The notes under the pieces: generated by a model
Seen by the model: the letters and a program-made list of their open reading frames with translations, nothing else
The model's database searches: none
Told to the model about the DNA's origin: nothing
From: Clostridiales bacterium
GTDB taxonomy: Bacteria; Bacillota; Clostridia; Lachnospirales; Lachnospiraceae
Length of the DNA stretch: 8,703 bases
Direction: 5' to 3'
NCBI GenBank assembly: GCA_021199135.1
Contig: JAJQIQ010000203.1
Coordinates: forward strand, 2,070 to 10,772
Part shown: positions 1 to 6,251 of the stretch, piece by piece
Layout of the letters: the number at the start of each line of letters is the position of its first letter
Position numbering within the stretch: position 1 is the stretch's first letter
Translations under genes and position numbers: made by a program

Positions 1-806
1 GCGTCTATCATCAGCACCACGACGTCCGACCGCTCTATCGCAGTCACGGCGCGGATAATGCTGTAGTGCTCGATCTCCTCTTTTATCTTGCTCTTGCGGC
101 GCAGGCCCGCCGTGTCGATGAAGACGTAGTCCTTGTGGTCGAAACGGATTACCGTGTCTATCGCATCCCTGGTCGTCCCGGCGATGTCGGTGACTATCAC
201 CCGCTCCTCGTTCGCGAGCTTGTTTATGAGCGAGGACTTGCCGACGTTCGGGCGGCCTACGATCGCGACCTTCGGCCTCTCGTCATTTTCATCCTCCTCG
301 TCCCGCTCCGAAAAATAGGAGACGACCTCATCGAGGAGATCCCCGAGCCCCAGCCGCGACGACGCGGAGAGCGGATGCGGATCGCCGATCCCGAGGTTGT
401 AAAATTCGTATATGTCAGCAAGCTGCCTGTCAAAGTTGTCGACCTTGTTCACCGCGAGGACGACGGGCTTTCTCGAGCGCCTCAGTATGTCCGCTACTTT
501 TGCGTCCGCGTCCTGCATGCCCTGCCGCACGTCCGTAAGAAAAAGTATGACGTCCGCCGTGTCTATCGCTATCTGCGCCTGCTCCCTTATCCGCGAGAGG
601 ATGACGTCCCCGCTGTCCGGGTCGATCCCGCCCGTGTCGATGAGCGTGAAGTCGTGCCCAGTCCACGAGACGTCCGCGTATATCCGGTCCCGCGTCACGC
701 CCGGAGTGTCCTGCACTATCGATATGCGCTCGCCCGCGAGCGCGTTGAACAGCGTCGATTTCCCAACATTCGGCCGGCCCACGATGGCCACCACCGGTCT
801 GCCCAT
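1..806 (-). CDS. der: Ribosome biogenesis GTPase Der (EngA), 3' part cut off by the window edge
   Basis: Der is an essential double-domain GTPase that binds the 50S precursor and helps it mature. The 268 visible residues start at ATG 806 ([10 protein letters not shown]), behind a GTGAGG-type ribosome binding site. The first G domain shows the P-loop GRPNVGKS (about 10-17), TPGVTRD (34-40), DTGG (58-61) and NKVD (120-123). An acidic linker rich in D and E (about 168-176) leads into the second G domain, with a second GRPNVGKS (about 184-191), GTTRD (210-214) and [10 protein letters not shown] (231-240). Translation is still open at the edge, in the conserved [13 protein letters not shown] stretch. 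The rest of the second G domain and the KH-like C-terminal domain lie outside; family members are about 440 residues long. Two tandem P-loops with the Der-type DTAGLRRK switch make the identity secure. The gene follows the DUF4129-like gene on the same strand and probably has its own promoter. Confidence 0.97.
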   Translation of the reverse strand, partial: MGRPVVAIVGRPNVGKSTLFNALAGERISIVQDTPGVTRDRIYADVSWTGHDFTLIDTGGIDPDSGDVILSRIREQAQIAIDTADVILFLTDVRQGMQDADAKVADILRRSRKPVVLAVNKVDNFDRQLADIYEFYNLGIGDPHPLSASSRLGLGDLLDEVVSYFSERDEEDENDERPKVAIVGRPNVGKSSLINKLANEERVIVTDIAGTTRDAIDTVIRFDHKDYVFIDTAGLRRKSKIKEEIEHYSIIRAVTAIERSDVVVLMID

Positions 807-849
807 AATTGCCTCACTTTTCGTCTTGTTCCCTTAAGCCTATTGTTTA

Positions 850-878
850 ATTCTACATTATGTTCGCAGCAAAGTAAA
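850..878 (-). promoter_or_regulatory. Candidate sigma-A promoter for der
   Basis: On the minus strand, TTTACT (873-878) and TAGAAT (850-855) are separated by exactly 17 bases. This lies in the 79-base gap between the DUF4129-like stop and the der start. It would give a leader of roughly 35-40 bases. The fit to TTGACA/TATAAT is moderate (4 of 6 and 5 of 6), but the gap is AT-rich compared with the flanking genes and the position is right. No terminator hairpin is visible in the gap, so read-through from the upstream operon is also possible. Confidence 0.5.
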
Positions 879-885
879 GTGCTAA

Positions 886-2130
886 CTACATTTTATCATA
901 TCGCGCCTGCTCGTAGGCTGCGTGGAGCTCCTCCATCTCCTCATCGCCCGAAAGCCCCGCGATCTCCTCGATCTCGCGCGGCGACTCGTAGGGCAGTGGG
1001 CGGCTCTTTCGGTGTTTTTTTATGGTCTTCCTGTACTTTTTTCGGATCCTCTCACGCTCCGAGAGCCCCTTGTCGTCGTCCTCGGCGACGAGTTTCTCCA
1101 CGACCTCGTCCGCATCCGAGAGGTCCTCGATTATGTCCTCGTTCTCGCCGTAATTGTCGGCAAATCCCCGCACTATGCTCCTTATGGCAAGGATGACGCA
1201 GACGATGACAAGCACGATCACGCATGCTATGAAGGCGTAGAGCACCTTCCTTATCCATGCGGGCGGCGACGGAGTGTCCCAATCCTTGTAATACTCATCC
1301 ATCTCCACGATAGTGGATTCAAGCGCGTCGTAGAAGGCATAGTCATCTTCCTCCTCCCTCTCAAACGTCACCTGACTGCCAAAAAACCATTCCCTCGCGT
1401 TCGTATAGCGGCGAAATCCCGCCGTGAGCAGCGTCGGCACTGCGGCCAAGAGCATCACAAGCATGAAGATTGCCGTCATCCTGATTCCGATTGCATACAC
1501 ACGCCTGGAGGGGAGATTTTTGAGGCGGCGGTTCGATGCGAGGTAAGCCTCCGTCTGCACGACATATCGGTTTAGCATTGTATCCAGCAAGTATATGAGC
1601 CCGCAGACGAGCGACTCGTTGCACAGCGGTCTGCTCCCAAACAAAATCCCGATCACATATATTATCACGAAATATGCGCACATCCCAAAAATCGGGGTCT
1701 CGAGGATGCCGCTCTCCGCCGGGACGAACACCCTGTCCGCAGCCTTGTCCTTGTCCTCTTTTATGCGCACCGCCCGCGCCCTTATCCGCTCTATGAGCAC
1801 GAGTATCCCCTCTATGCAGAACATGGTCGTCGACGCATAGAGCGCGGTCCGTATGCCGTACAGCGCATAGGCGAGGGCGTAATAGACGGCGCACGTCGCT
1901 GCAAGCACCGCCAGCATGCACGGGATGAAGACCCAGAGGTGCCGCAGTTTTTTTATCGCGACTCCGGAACAGGCGACAGGTACCATGATAAGCAGCCCCA
2001 TCCAGAAGAGAGCACGCTGCTGCGCCATTCCCGGCTCCGAGAATAGCACGAATATGAGCGGGATGATGAGGGAAATTATGAGTGTGATATGCAGAAAGCC
2101 CGACGCCTCCCGTATGAACCTCCTCAGCAT
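886..2130 (-). CDS. Multi-spanning membrane protein with DUF4129-like C-terminus (TgpA-like, no transglutaminase domain)
   Basis: This 414-residue protein has about seven or eight hydrophobic segments: about 12-30, 41-59, 65-89, 95-113, 147-165, possibly 173-187, 215-237 and 295-318. A short acidic, probably extracytoplasmic loop (about 239-294, containing FEREEEDDYAFYDA) precedes the last helix. The cytoplasmic tail is highly charged and ends in a stretch like the DUF4129 domain: IRKKYRKTIKKH (about 362-373), then YESPREI and a final YEQARYDKM. DUF4129 proteins accompany MoxR and DUF58 proteins, often fused to a transglutaminase, and are thought to work at the envelope. No Cys-His-Asp transglutaminase core is visible here. 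ATG 2130 is chosen over an in-frame ATG at 2184 because AAGGAGGGAGG lies 7 bases before it and the overlap with DUF58 falls to 7 bases, which suggests translational coupling. The DUF4129 link is by pattern and context, so it is moderately sure. Confidence 0.7.
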   Translation of the reverse strand: MLRRFIREASGFLHITLIISLIIPLIFVLFSEPGMAQQRALFWMGLLIMVPVACSGVAIKKLRHLWVFIPCMLAVLAATCAVYYALAYALYGIRTALYASTTMFCIEGILVLIERIRARAVRIKEDKDKAADRVFVPAESGILETPIFGMCAYFVIIYVIGILFGSRPLCNESLVCGLIYLLDTMLNRYVVQTEAYLASNRRLKNLPSRRVYAIGIRMTAIFMLVMLLAAVPTLLTAGFRRYTNAREWFFGSQVTFEREEEDDYAFYDALESTIVEMDEYYKDWDTPSPPAWIRKVLYAFIACVIVLVIVCVILAIRSIVRGFADNYGENEDIIEDLSDADEVVEKLVAEDDDKGLSERERIRKKYRKTIKKHRKSRPLPYESPREIEEIAGLSGDEEMEELHAAYEQARYDKM

Positions 2131-3287
2131 GGCACGACCTCCCTCCTTATCACGGCATAGGCGTGACATGACTTTTCTGGGCACTCCGTCCCCCGCTCGT
2201 ACGGAAGCACCCAGAGCCCGGTGCTCTCCTCCCCCAAAAATTCAGCTATCGCCTCCCGGTTGTGGATTGCGTCCATCGTGATGAACACCGGGAGTGCGCC
2301 GCCGGGCGAGGCCATGTCCGAGGCGAGCAACTGGCCGTACGGGCGCACGCCTTTCCCCGAGCCTGCCAGCGCGAGGGTGCATTCAATGCTCTCAAGCTGC
2401 ATGAGCCCCTCCGCCGCCGGAAAGCAAGTCCCGCTCTCCGTGACCATCCTGTCTGTGCCGGGCTCAACATTTTCGTCCTCGGTAATTTCGGCGTCGTCGC
2501 ACCAGTTTACGGCGAGGCCGACCTGCATCCCCTGCCGCAGCAGCCGCTCGCAGAGCGAGGCCGCCACTGATATTCCCTCCTCGATGAGCGCGGGGTGCTT
2601 TATTATCCCCTCGTCCCCTACGTCGAGATAGATCATGACCTGCGCGGTCTGCGTGGACTCGAAGGTATTCACCATGAGCTCGCCGGTCTTGGCGCTGGCC
2701 TTCCAGTTTATCGTCTTCATAGGGTCGGTCGGTACATACTCGCGGATTGAGGCGAAGGCGAACAGATCCTCAAACAGGTTTTTCTCGCACTGCCTTATTC
2801 CTATCATCTGCTTGCAGCTGTCCATGATCTGTGAGACGTCAGTCCTCCTCGCGTAGACGTAGAGCTCGGTGTGCGCCTCGAGCCCCTTCTCGAAAATCTT
2901 GTCGTAGAGCGGGGAGTTTGTCTTGAAGCGCACCTTCTCCACCGTATAGTGGCCACGCTTTTTGCACTCTACGGGAAGTCTCCTCGTTATCCTCTGCTGC
3001 CCCGCGAGCGCGTAGACGTCCCTCTTGTACAGAAAGTCGCTGACCTGTGCATTCTCCATGTCGGTGAACACTATTCCTTTGGGAATCTGGAACGAAACCT
3101 CCACCGCCGAGAACGGCAGTCTCCCGCGGTTCTCCACGACCTCCGTCAGCACCGCCTCATGCCCCTCGTAGGCAAAGTGCCTCGCGAAGCTAAGCTCTGA
3201 GAAAAGCCACCTTCCCCATGAGCGGCGGAACCATATGTTCCAAGCGGCGACAAGCGCAATCACGATGATAAAAAACAGGCAAACCAT
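2124..3287 (-). CDS. DUF58 domain-containing membrane-anchored protein
   Basis: This 387-residue protein has one N-terminal membrane helix (about 1-19) followed by a basic WFRRSWGRW stretch. A beta-rich region (about 40-145) follows. The DUF58 signature is at about 177-211: FAFASIREYVPTDPMKTINW, then KASAKTGELMVNTFE. A von Willebrand factor A-like region comes next (AQVMIYLDVGDEG at about 215-227), but its metal site is not the classical DxSxS. DUF58 proteins are regular partners of MoxR AAA+ ATPases and transglutaminase/DUF4129 proteins; their biochemical role is poorly defined, and chaperone-assisted assembly or activation at the envelope has been suggested. ATG 3287 is preceded by GAGGTAGGAG. 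The gene follows the glycosyltransferase stop by 29 bases and overlaps the DUF4129-like start by 7 bases. Many relatives carry two adjacent N-terminal helices; only one is clear here. Confidence 0.9.
   Translation of the reverse strand: MVCLFFIIVIALVAAWNIWFRRSWGRWLFSELSFARHFAYEGHEAVLTEVVENRGRLPFSAVEVSFQIPKGIVFTDMENAQVSDFLYKRDVYALAGQQRITRRLPVECKKRGHYTVEKVRFKTNSPLYDKIFEKGLEAHTELYVYARRTDVSQIMDSCKQMIGIRQCEKNLFEDLFAFASIREYVPTDPMKTINWKASAKTGELMVNTFESTQTAQVMIYLDVGDEGIIKHPALIEEGISVAASLCERLLRQGMQVGLAVNWCDDAEITEDENVEPGTDRMVTESGTCFPAAEGLMQLESIECTLALAGSGKGVRPYGQLLASDMASPGGALPVFITMDAIHNREAIAEFLGEESTGLWVLPYERGTECPEKSCHAYAVIRREVVPC
2138..2148 (-). promoter_or_regulatory. Ribosome binding site that sets the DUF4129-like start at 2130
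   Basis: The minus strand reads AAGGAGGGAGG, 7 bases upstream of ATG 2130 and inside the end of the DUF58 gene. It makes 2130 a much better start than the in-frame ATG at 2184, which would give a 61-base overlap and a basic, non-hydrophobic extension. Confidence 0.8.
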
Positions 3288-3316
3288 ACTCTCCTACCTC
3301 TATGCTTAACCTTTCA

Positions 3317-4465
3317 TTAAACCTTGGCATATCCCAAAAAGTTTCCCGTCCATTGCTCCCAGCCAAAGTGTTCCCGCGCAAAACTGCACCCGAGCGCGGA
3401 AATCTCCGCCGCCCTCCGCCCGTCTGCAAGCATCTCCTCTATGATATCAACCGCCACGTCGAGATTTTCCACTGGATAATAGCAGGCGCAGTCTCCTAAC
3501 ATTTCCTCGACATAAGGACATTTTTCCGTCACGCAAAGGCTTCCGTTTTGCAGTGCGAGCGGCACTCGATCGTGCATCCCCGCCTTGAACCACGGCGTTT
3601 GGTTTAAAGCGATTTTTGTGCCGGCGTAAATCTCCGGGAGCCTGTCGTATGTGACCTCACCGCCGAGCTTAAGTTTCCAGGTCCTCCCCAATTTCTCCCA
3701 GAGCCGTTCCCAGCCGTGCCCGAACACGGTAATCGGCAAGTTATTTCCGACGCATTTTTTAATCAGCTCCTCACGGACATAAGCCTGAATATAGCAGTCT
3801 GCCAAGTAATTCAGCTGCATTATCCCCGGCAATTTATCCCAGTGTCCTGGTAGGATTTTATCCGTGGCTTCCTCCTGCGTCATGTCAGGGTTTTTCAGAA
3901 GCAATTCTACCACTCCCTGAAACAGCGCAAAGAGATCGTCCTCCCCGCGCTTTGCCTGCGCAAAAATGCTCTCCGGGTCCGTGTACGTCCCGGTGAACGC
4001 CAGGTCGTATTTCCTGTCGCCGTACGGGATCAATTCTTCCGCTTTCTCCGCTGCAATCGGGAGCGTAATCACATTTTTCATGTGCGGATAGTGCTCGCGC
4101 ACGAAACCCTCGTGGTTTTTGTCGATGCATACCGCATGAAAATCGGAGAGTTCTGCCGCAAGGGCATCGTGATGGTAAAACGGGTGGTCAATCACATAGT
4201 GCCACACCTGGCCTCCGATCTCATCGAGGCAATATTTTCCGTCCTCGTCCACTGCCGACGGGACTATCGTGTTTATGTCAAATATCAAGTCATAATTTTT
4301 TCCGTAATAAGGCTTAAGCCCCTCCGCAGGGTTGTTTTTGTCCACGGAGAGATGCTCCGTGTGCCATCCCAAATTTTTAAGGCACTTGCCTATTTTATTT
4401 TCAAAATAAATAGTCGAGTCATAGCAGATTGTCCCGCAGTTTATGAAAAGAACCGAGTGCGCCAT
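3317..4465 (-). CDS. CgeB-like/DUF3880-type glycosyltransferase family protein
   Basis: This 382-residue soluble protein has no signal peptide. The N-terminal half resembles the donor-independent lobe of CgeB/YkvP-type proteins: a beta strand VLFINC (about 5-10), YDLIFDINT (58-66), VWHYVIDHPFYHH (88-99) and KYDLAFTGTYTD (152-163). The C-terminal half looks like a glycosyl transferase family 1 (GT-B) lobe: ITVFGHGWERLW (245-256), LPEIYAGTKIALN (276-288), then HDRVPLALQNGSLCVTE (298-314) and EMLGDCACYYPVENLD (321-336), the usual nucleotide-sugar-side pattern. It probably glycosylates a surface or cytoplasmic protein or glycan; the acceptor cannot be read from the sequence. ATG 4465 is chosen over ATG 4480 because GGGAGGGG (4471-4478) sits 5 bases before it and overlaps the longer start. 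It lies 24 bases after the PEP/pyruvate-binding gene. Parts of it are clearly more AT-rich than neighbouring genes. Confidence 0.8.
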   Translation of the reverse strand: MAHSVLFINCGTICYDSTIYFENKIGKCLKNLGWHTEHLSVDKNNPAEGLKPYYGKNYDLIFDINTIVPSAVDEDGKYCLDEIGGQVWHYVIDHPFYHHDALAAELSDFHAVCIDKNHEGFVREHYPHMKNVITLPIAAEKAEELIPYGDRKYDLAFTGTYTDPESIFAQAKRGEDDLFALFQGVVELLLKNPDMTQEEATDKILPGHWDKLPGIMQLNYLADCYIQAYVREELIKKCVGNNLPITVFGHGWERLWEKLGRTWKLKLGGEVTYDRLPEIYAGTKIALNQTPWFKAGMHDRVPLALQNGSLCVTEKCPYVEEMLGDCACYYPVENLDVAVDIIEEMLADGRRAAEISALGCSFAREHFGWEQWTGNFLGYAKV

Positions 4466-4470
4466 GCCAT

Positions 4471-4478
4471 CCCCTCCC
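4471..4478 (-). promoter_or_regulatory. Ribosome binding site that sets the glycosyltransferase start at 4465
   Basis: GGGAGGGG on the minus strand lies 5 bases upstream of ATG 4465. The alternative ATG at 4480 would place this purine block inside the coding region and has only an A/T-rich stretch before it. Confidence 0.75.
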
Positions 4479-4489
4479 ATTTTTTAAAT

Positions 4490-5800
4490 TTATTTTTTTA
4501 TTTCCCCGCACAGCGTCCTTCCCGACTTCACGTCATTCCAATAACAGAGGCCTGTCGGCTCCGTCACTCGGATTATCGGAAACAGCGATTCCATGTCCGG
4601 GCATATCTCCGGGAAAATATTTTTAAGCCCGTCAAAAAATCCTTCGCAATATTTTTCCGTGCGCCCGTCATTCCAGATTGCACAGTAGAAAATGTCCGCC
4701 TCGACCAGATCCTGGAACATATGGCTCCCGTAGCTAAGTTCCGGCATGTAGCCCGCGCGGTTGTCGGAGACCTCGCAGATCCCGCAGAATCCCGAGATGT
4801 CCGCAAACGCCACCGGCACCCCGAGCTCCGGCGTCCCCTGGCTCACGCAGAAAACTGACTCATATTTTCCGGCGAACGCGTTGCCGAAACCGTCCTCGAG
4901 GAAGCTCGACGAGCGCACGATTATAGGGCTGCCCGAAAAATATTCGAGCACCGAGCGGAATTTCTCCCTGATGTCCGGCGGGAACTCGCCGGAAAGAAGC
5001 GCATTTTTTAAATTTTCCGCCTCTGGGAAATACCCCTCCTCAGTGCGCTGTTTTATCCTCGTCTCCCAACACTCGTTGAAGACGATATAGGTGTAGAAGA
5101 CGTCGGAGCCGATGTAGAACGAGTCGTGCGGCTCCATGTACTTGTCATACTCCGGCAGCTCGGTCTTTACGATGCGCCGCGCGAGGAGCATCCCGCAAGC
5201 CTTGCCGCCGATCGCCCCGCTGCCGACCATGCGGTCGCGCAGGTGAAAATAATCCCTCGGCTTGAAGTATCTCTTTATCCTCTCGTGGAGCCGCTCGTCC
5301 TTGGTCATCGTGCTCTCTATGATCTGCTCTTCGGTCGCGTCGCTGAAATTTCCATTTTTGTACTCGAGCCTCGCGAGCGCGAAGAAGCGGTCGTAGCTGT
5401 CGAGGTTCTGGTCCTGGCTCTCGGCGTTTGCCTCCTCGACGAGCTGATAGTAGCGGCTCATCGGGATCCCGCCTCGAAGCGGCTCGCACTCTCCCCCGTC
5501 GCGCGGGCAGAGGTGCGGCGTGAACATCTCCGGCGAGTATCGGTTCCAGACCTTGAGCGGATGGATGTAAATTTTATCGCTGTCGGAGTACACGTCCAGG
5601 AGCAGCTGCGTGGTGTCGCGGATCTTTGCGACCGCGCTGTAGGAGTGCCGCCCGCGCAGGAGCGGAAAATACGCCACCGTGTCGAGCCTGAAGAGGAACG
5701 GGCAGGTCACCCTGAAAAAATTGCCCATCATGAGGTCCGTGTACCAGACCGACTGCAGGGATGAGAGGCTGTCGAGGCCGTCTTCGCATTTTCCTTCAAT
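4490..5800 (-). CDS. PEP/pyruvate-binding (PPDK_N-like) protein with a large in-frame internal deletion; possible pseudogene
   Basis: As annotated this gives 436 residues, about half the usual 800-900 of this PEP-synthase-like family. The N-terminal region is typical (LDTVAYFPLLRGR, SDKIYIHPLKVWNRYSP). It is followed by the PPDK_N nucleotide-binding segments: VGSGAIGGKACGM at about 192-204, PHDSFYIGSDVFYT at about 224-237 and SPIIVRSSSFLED through NAFAGKYESVFC (about 291-318). Directly after SQGTPE (about 320-325) the protein jumps to LGVPVAFADISGFCGICE and YGSHMFQDLVEADIFYCAI, which in full-length relatives as I recall them belong to the far C-terminal part. The rest of the ATP-grasp region and the central part are missing, so normal ATP-dependent phosphotransfer is unlikely. 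No phospho-histidine swivelling domain is seen. The frame stays open throughout. Conserved-looking coding extends upstream of ATG 5731 (SLQSVWYTDLMMGNFF) to an ATT at 5800 with a good ribosome binding site. It is the first gene of the operon. Confidence 0.72.
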   Translation of the reverse strand: MEGKCEDGLDSLSSLQSVWYTDLMMGNFFRVTCPFLFRLDTVAYFPLLRGRHSYSAVAKIRDTTQLLLDVYSDSDKIYIHPLKVWNRYSPEMFTPHLCPRDGGECEPLRGGIPMSRYYQLVEEANAESQDQNLDSYDRFFALARLEYKNGNFSDATEEQIIESTMTKDERLHERIKRYFKPRDYFHLRDRMVGSGAIGGKACGMLLARRIVKTELPEYDKYMEPHDSFYIGSDVFYTYIVFNECWETRIKQRTEEGYFPEAENLKNALLSGEFPPDIREKFRSVLEYFSGSPIIVRSSSFLEDGFGNAFAGKYESVFCVSQGTPELGVPVAFADISGFCGICEVSDNRAGYMPELSYGSHMFQDLVEADIFYCAIWNDGRTEKYCEGFFDGLKNIFPEICPDMESLFPIIRVTEPTGLCYWNDVKSGRTLCGEIKK

Positions 5801-5806
5801 GGTCAG

Positions 5807-5815
5807 CCTTCCTTT
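5807..5815 (-). promoter_or_regulatory. Ribosome binding site pointing to a non-ATG (ATT) start at 5800
   Basis: The minus strand reads AAAGGAAGG, ending 6 bases before ATT 5800-5798. There is no in-frame ATG, GTG or TTG between the upstream in-frame TGA (5822-5824) and ATG 5731, and no strong ribosome binding site precedes ATG 5731. A CTG at 5806 is too close to the purine block to use it. ATT is therefore the best-placed start, or the site is a decayed ATG. Confidence 0.5.
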
Positions 5816-5839
5816 CCCAAATCATTGCAACACATTATG

Positions 5840-5868
5840 ATTATAACCCAAACAGCCCTGACATTCAA
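5840..5868 (-). promoter_or_regulatory. Sigma-A-type promoter of the PEP-binding/glycosyltransferase/DUF58/DUF4129 operon
   Basis: On the minus strand, TTGAAT (5863-5868) and a perfect TATAAT (5840-5845) are separated by 17 bases. The predicted transcription start, near 5833, leaves a leader of about 33 bases before ATT 5800. Four co-directional genes with small gaps or overlaps follow, so one transcript from here to 886 is likely. Confidence 0.75.
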
Positions 5869-5889
5869 TCAAAAGCACGCAAAAAAACT

Positions 5890-5918
5890 CTTGCATTTGC
5901 TCACGAAAGTGTTACAAT
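5890..5918 (+). promoter_or_regulatory. Promoter of the small GlsB/YeaQ/YmgE-type gene, divergent from the operon promoter
   Basis: The plus strand shows CTTGCA/TTGCAT (5890-5896) and TACAAT (5913-5918), with a spacer of 16-17 bases. The predicted start near 5925 gives a leader of about 47 bases before ATG 5972. Its -35 box lies only about 21 bases from the -35 box of the divergent minus-strand promoter, with an A-rich stretch containing seven adenines (5881-5887) between them. Confidence 0.6.
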
Positions 5919-5971
5919 CAGATTTGTTGATACCAAGGGACAGAAGCACTTCAATAAAAAGGAGGATACTT

Positions 5972-6220
5972 ATGGGAATCATAATCGGACTCATCGTCGC
6001 GGCCCTCGCGGGCTGGATCGTCGGGCGCATCATGAACATGAGGCTCGGCCTTATCTGGAACATCATTCTCGGCTTGGCTGGCGGCGTCGTCGGCAACATC
6101 ATCCTTTTCGTATTGGGGATGTCCAGCTGGGGATTCATCGGCAACCTCATCGTCTCAGTCATCGGCGCATTCATCGTAGTGTGGATTGTGAACCTGGTCA
6201 TAAGGCACATGAACCGCTGA
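5972..6220 (+). CDS. GlsB/YeaQ/YmgE family (transglycosylase-associated) small membrane protein
   Basis: This 82-residue, glycine-rich protein has three hydrophobic helices (about 2-20, 26-50 and 54-76), separated by short turns, and a basic end (RHMNR). The pattern IIGLIVAALAGWIVGRIMN followed by LGLAGGVVGNIILFVLG is characteristic of the Transgly_assoc/YeaQ family. Such proteins sit in the cytoplasmic membrane and are often part of general or envelope stress responses; no enzyme activity has been shown, despite the family name. ATG 5972 is preceded by GGAGG with 6 bases of spacing. An in-frame extension up to 5825 is possible on paper, but it runs through both promoters and lacks a ribosome binding site. 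The gene is a single transcription unit, divergent from the PEP-binding operon and convergent with the spermidine-synthase-like gene. Confidence 0.92.
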   Translation: MGIIIGLIVAALAGWIVGRIMNMRLGLIWNIILGLAGGVVGNIILFVLGMSSWGFIGNLIVSVIGAFIVVWIVNLVIRHMNR

Positions 6221-6225
6221 GCGGC

Positions 6226-6251
6226 AAGAACCGCCCGGCGGTTCTTTTTTT
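6226..6251 (+). terminator. Rho-independent terminator of the small membrane protein gene
   Basis: AAGAACCGC (6226-6234) pairs with GCGGTTCTT (6238-6246) around a three-base CCG loop and is followed by a run of five more T (6247-6251). It begins 5 bases after the TGA at 6218-6220. Its T run overlaps the TAA stop of the convergent gene (6250-6252). Read on the minus strand the hairpin lacks a good U tract, so it works best for the plus strand. Confidence 0.85.

Noticed and set aside
66..1196. Long plus-strand open frame of 376 codons
   Set aside because: It runs antisense through der, the der promoter and the DUF4129-like gene, is Arg/Pro-rich with no recognisable motif, and is explained by GC-rich codon bias of the genes on the other strand.
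922..1575. Plus-strand open frame of 217 codons
   Set aside because: It is a His/Arg-rich mirror of the DUF4129-like gene with no motif or start signal.
2131..2184. Longer start of the DUF4129-like protein at ATG 2184
   Set aside because: The added residues are basic and polar, overlap DUF58 by 61 bases and contain the ribosome binding site for ATG 2130.
4082..4858. Plus-strand open frame of 258 codons spanning two genes
   Set aside because: It is antisense to the glycosyltransferase and the PEP/pyruvate-binding gene, crosses their intergenic gap, lacks a ribosome binding site and shows no domain.
5574..5789. Short minus-strand frame starting at an ATG just after GAAGGAAA
   Set aside because: The start context is reasonable, but the product is Arg/Pro-rich and lies in a different frame from the conserved family sequence. 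It could at most be a competing start within the leader.
5825..5971. N-terminal extension of the small membrane protein to ATG 5825
   Set aside because: It would include both divergent promoters, has no ribosome binding site and is unlike the family, whereas ATG 5972 has a perfect GGAGG.
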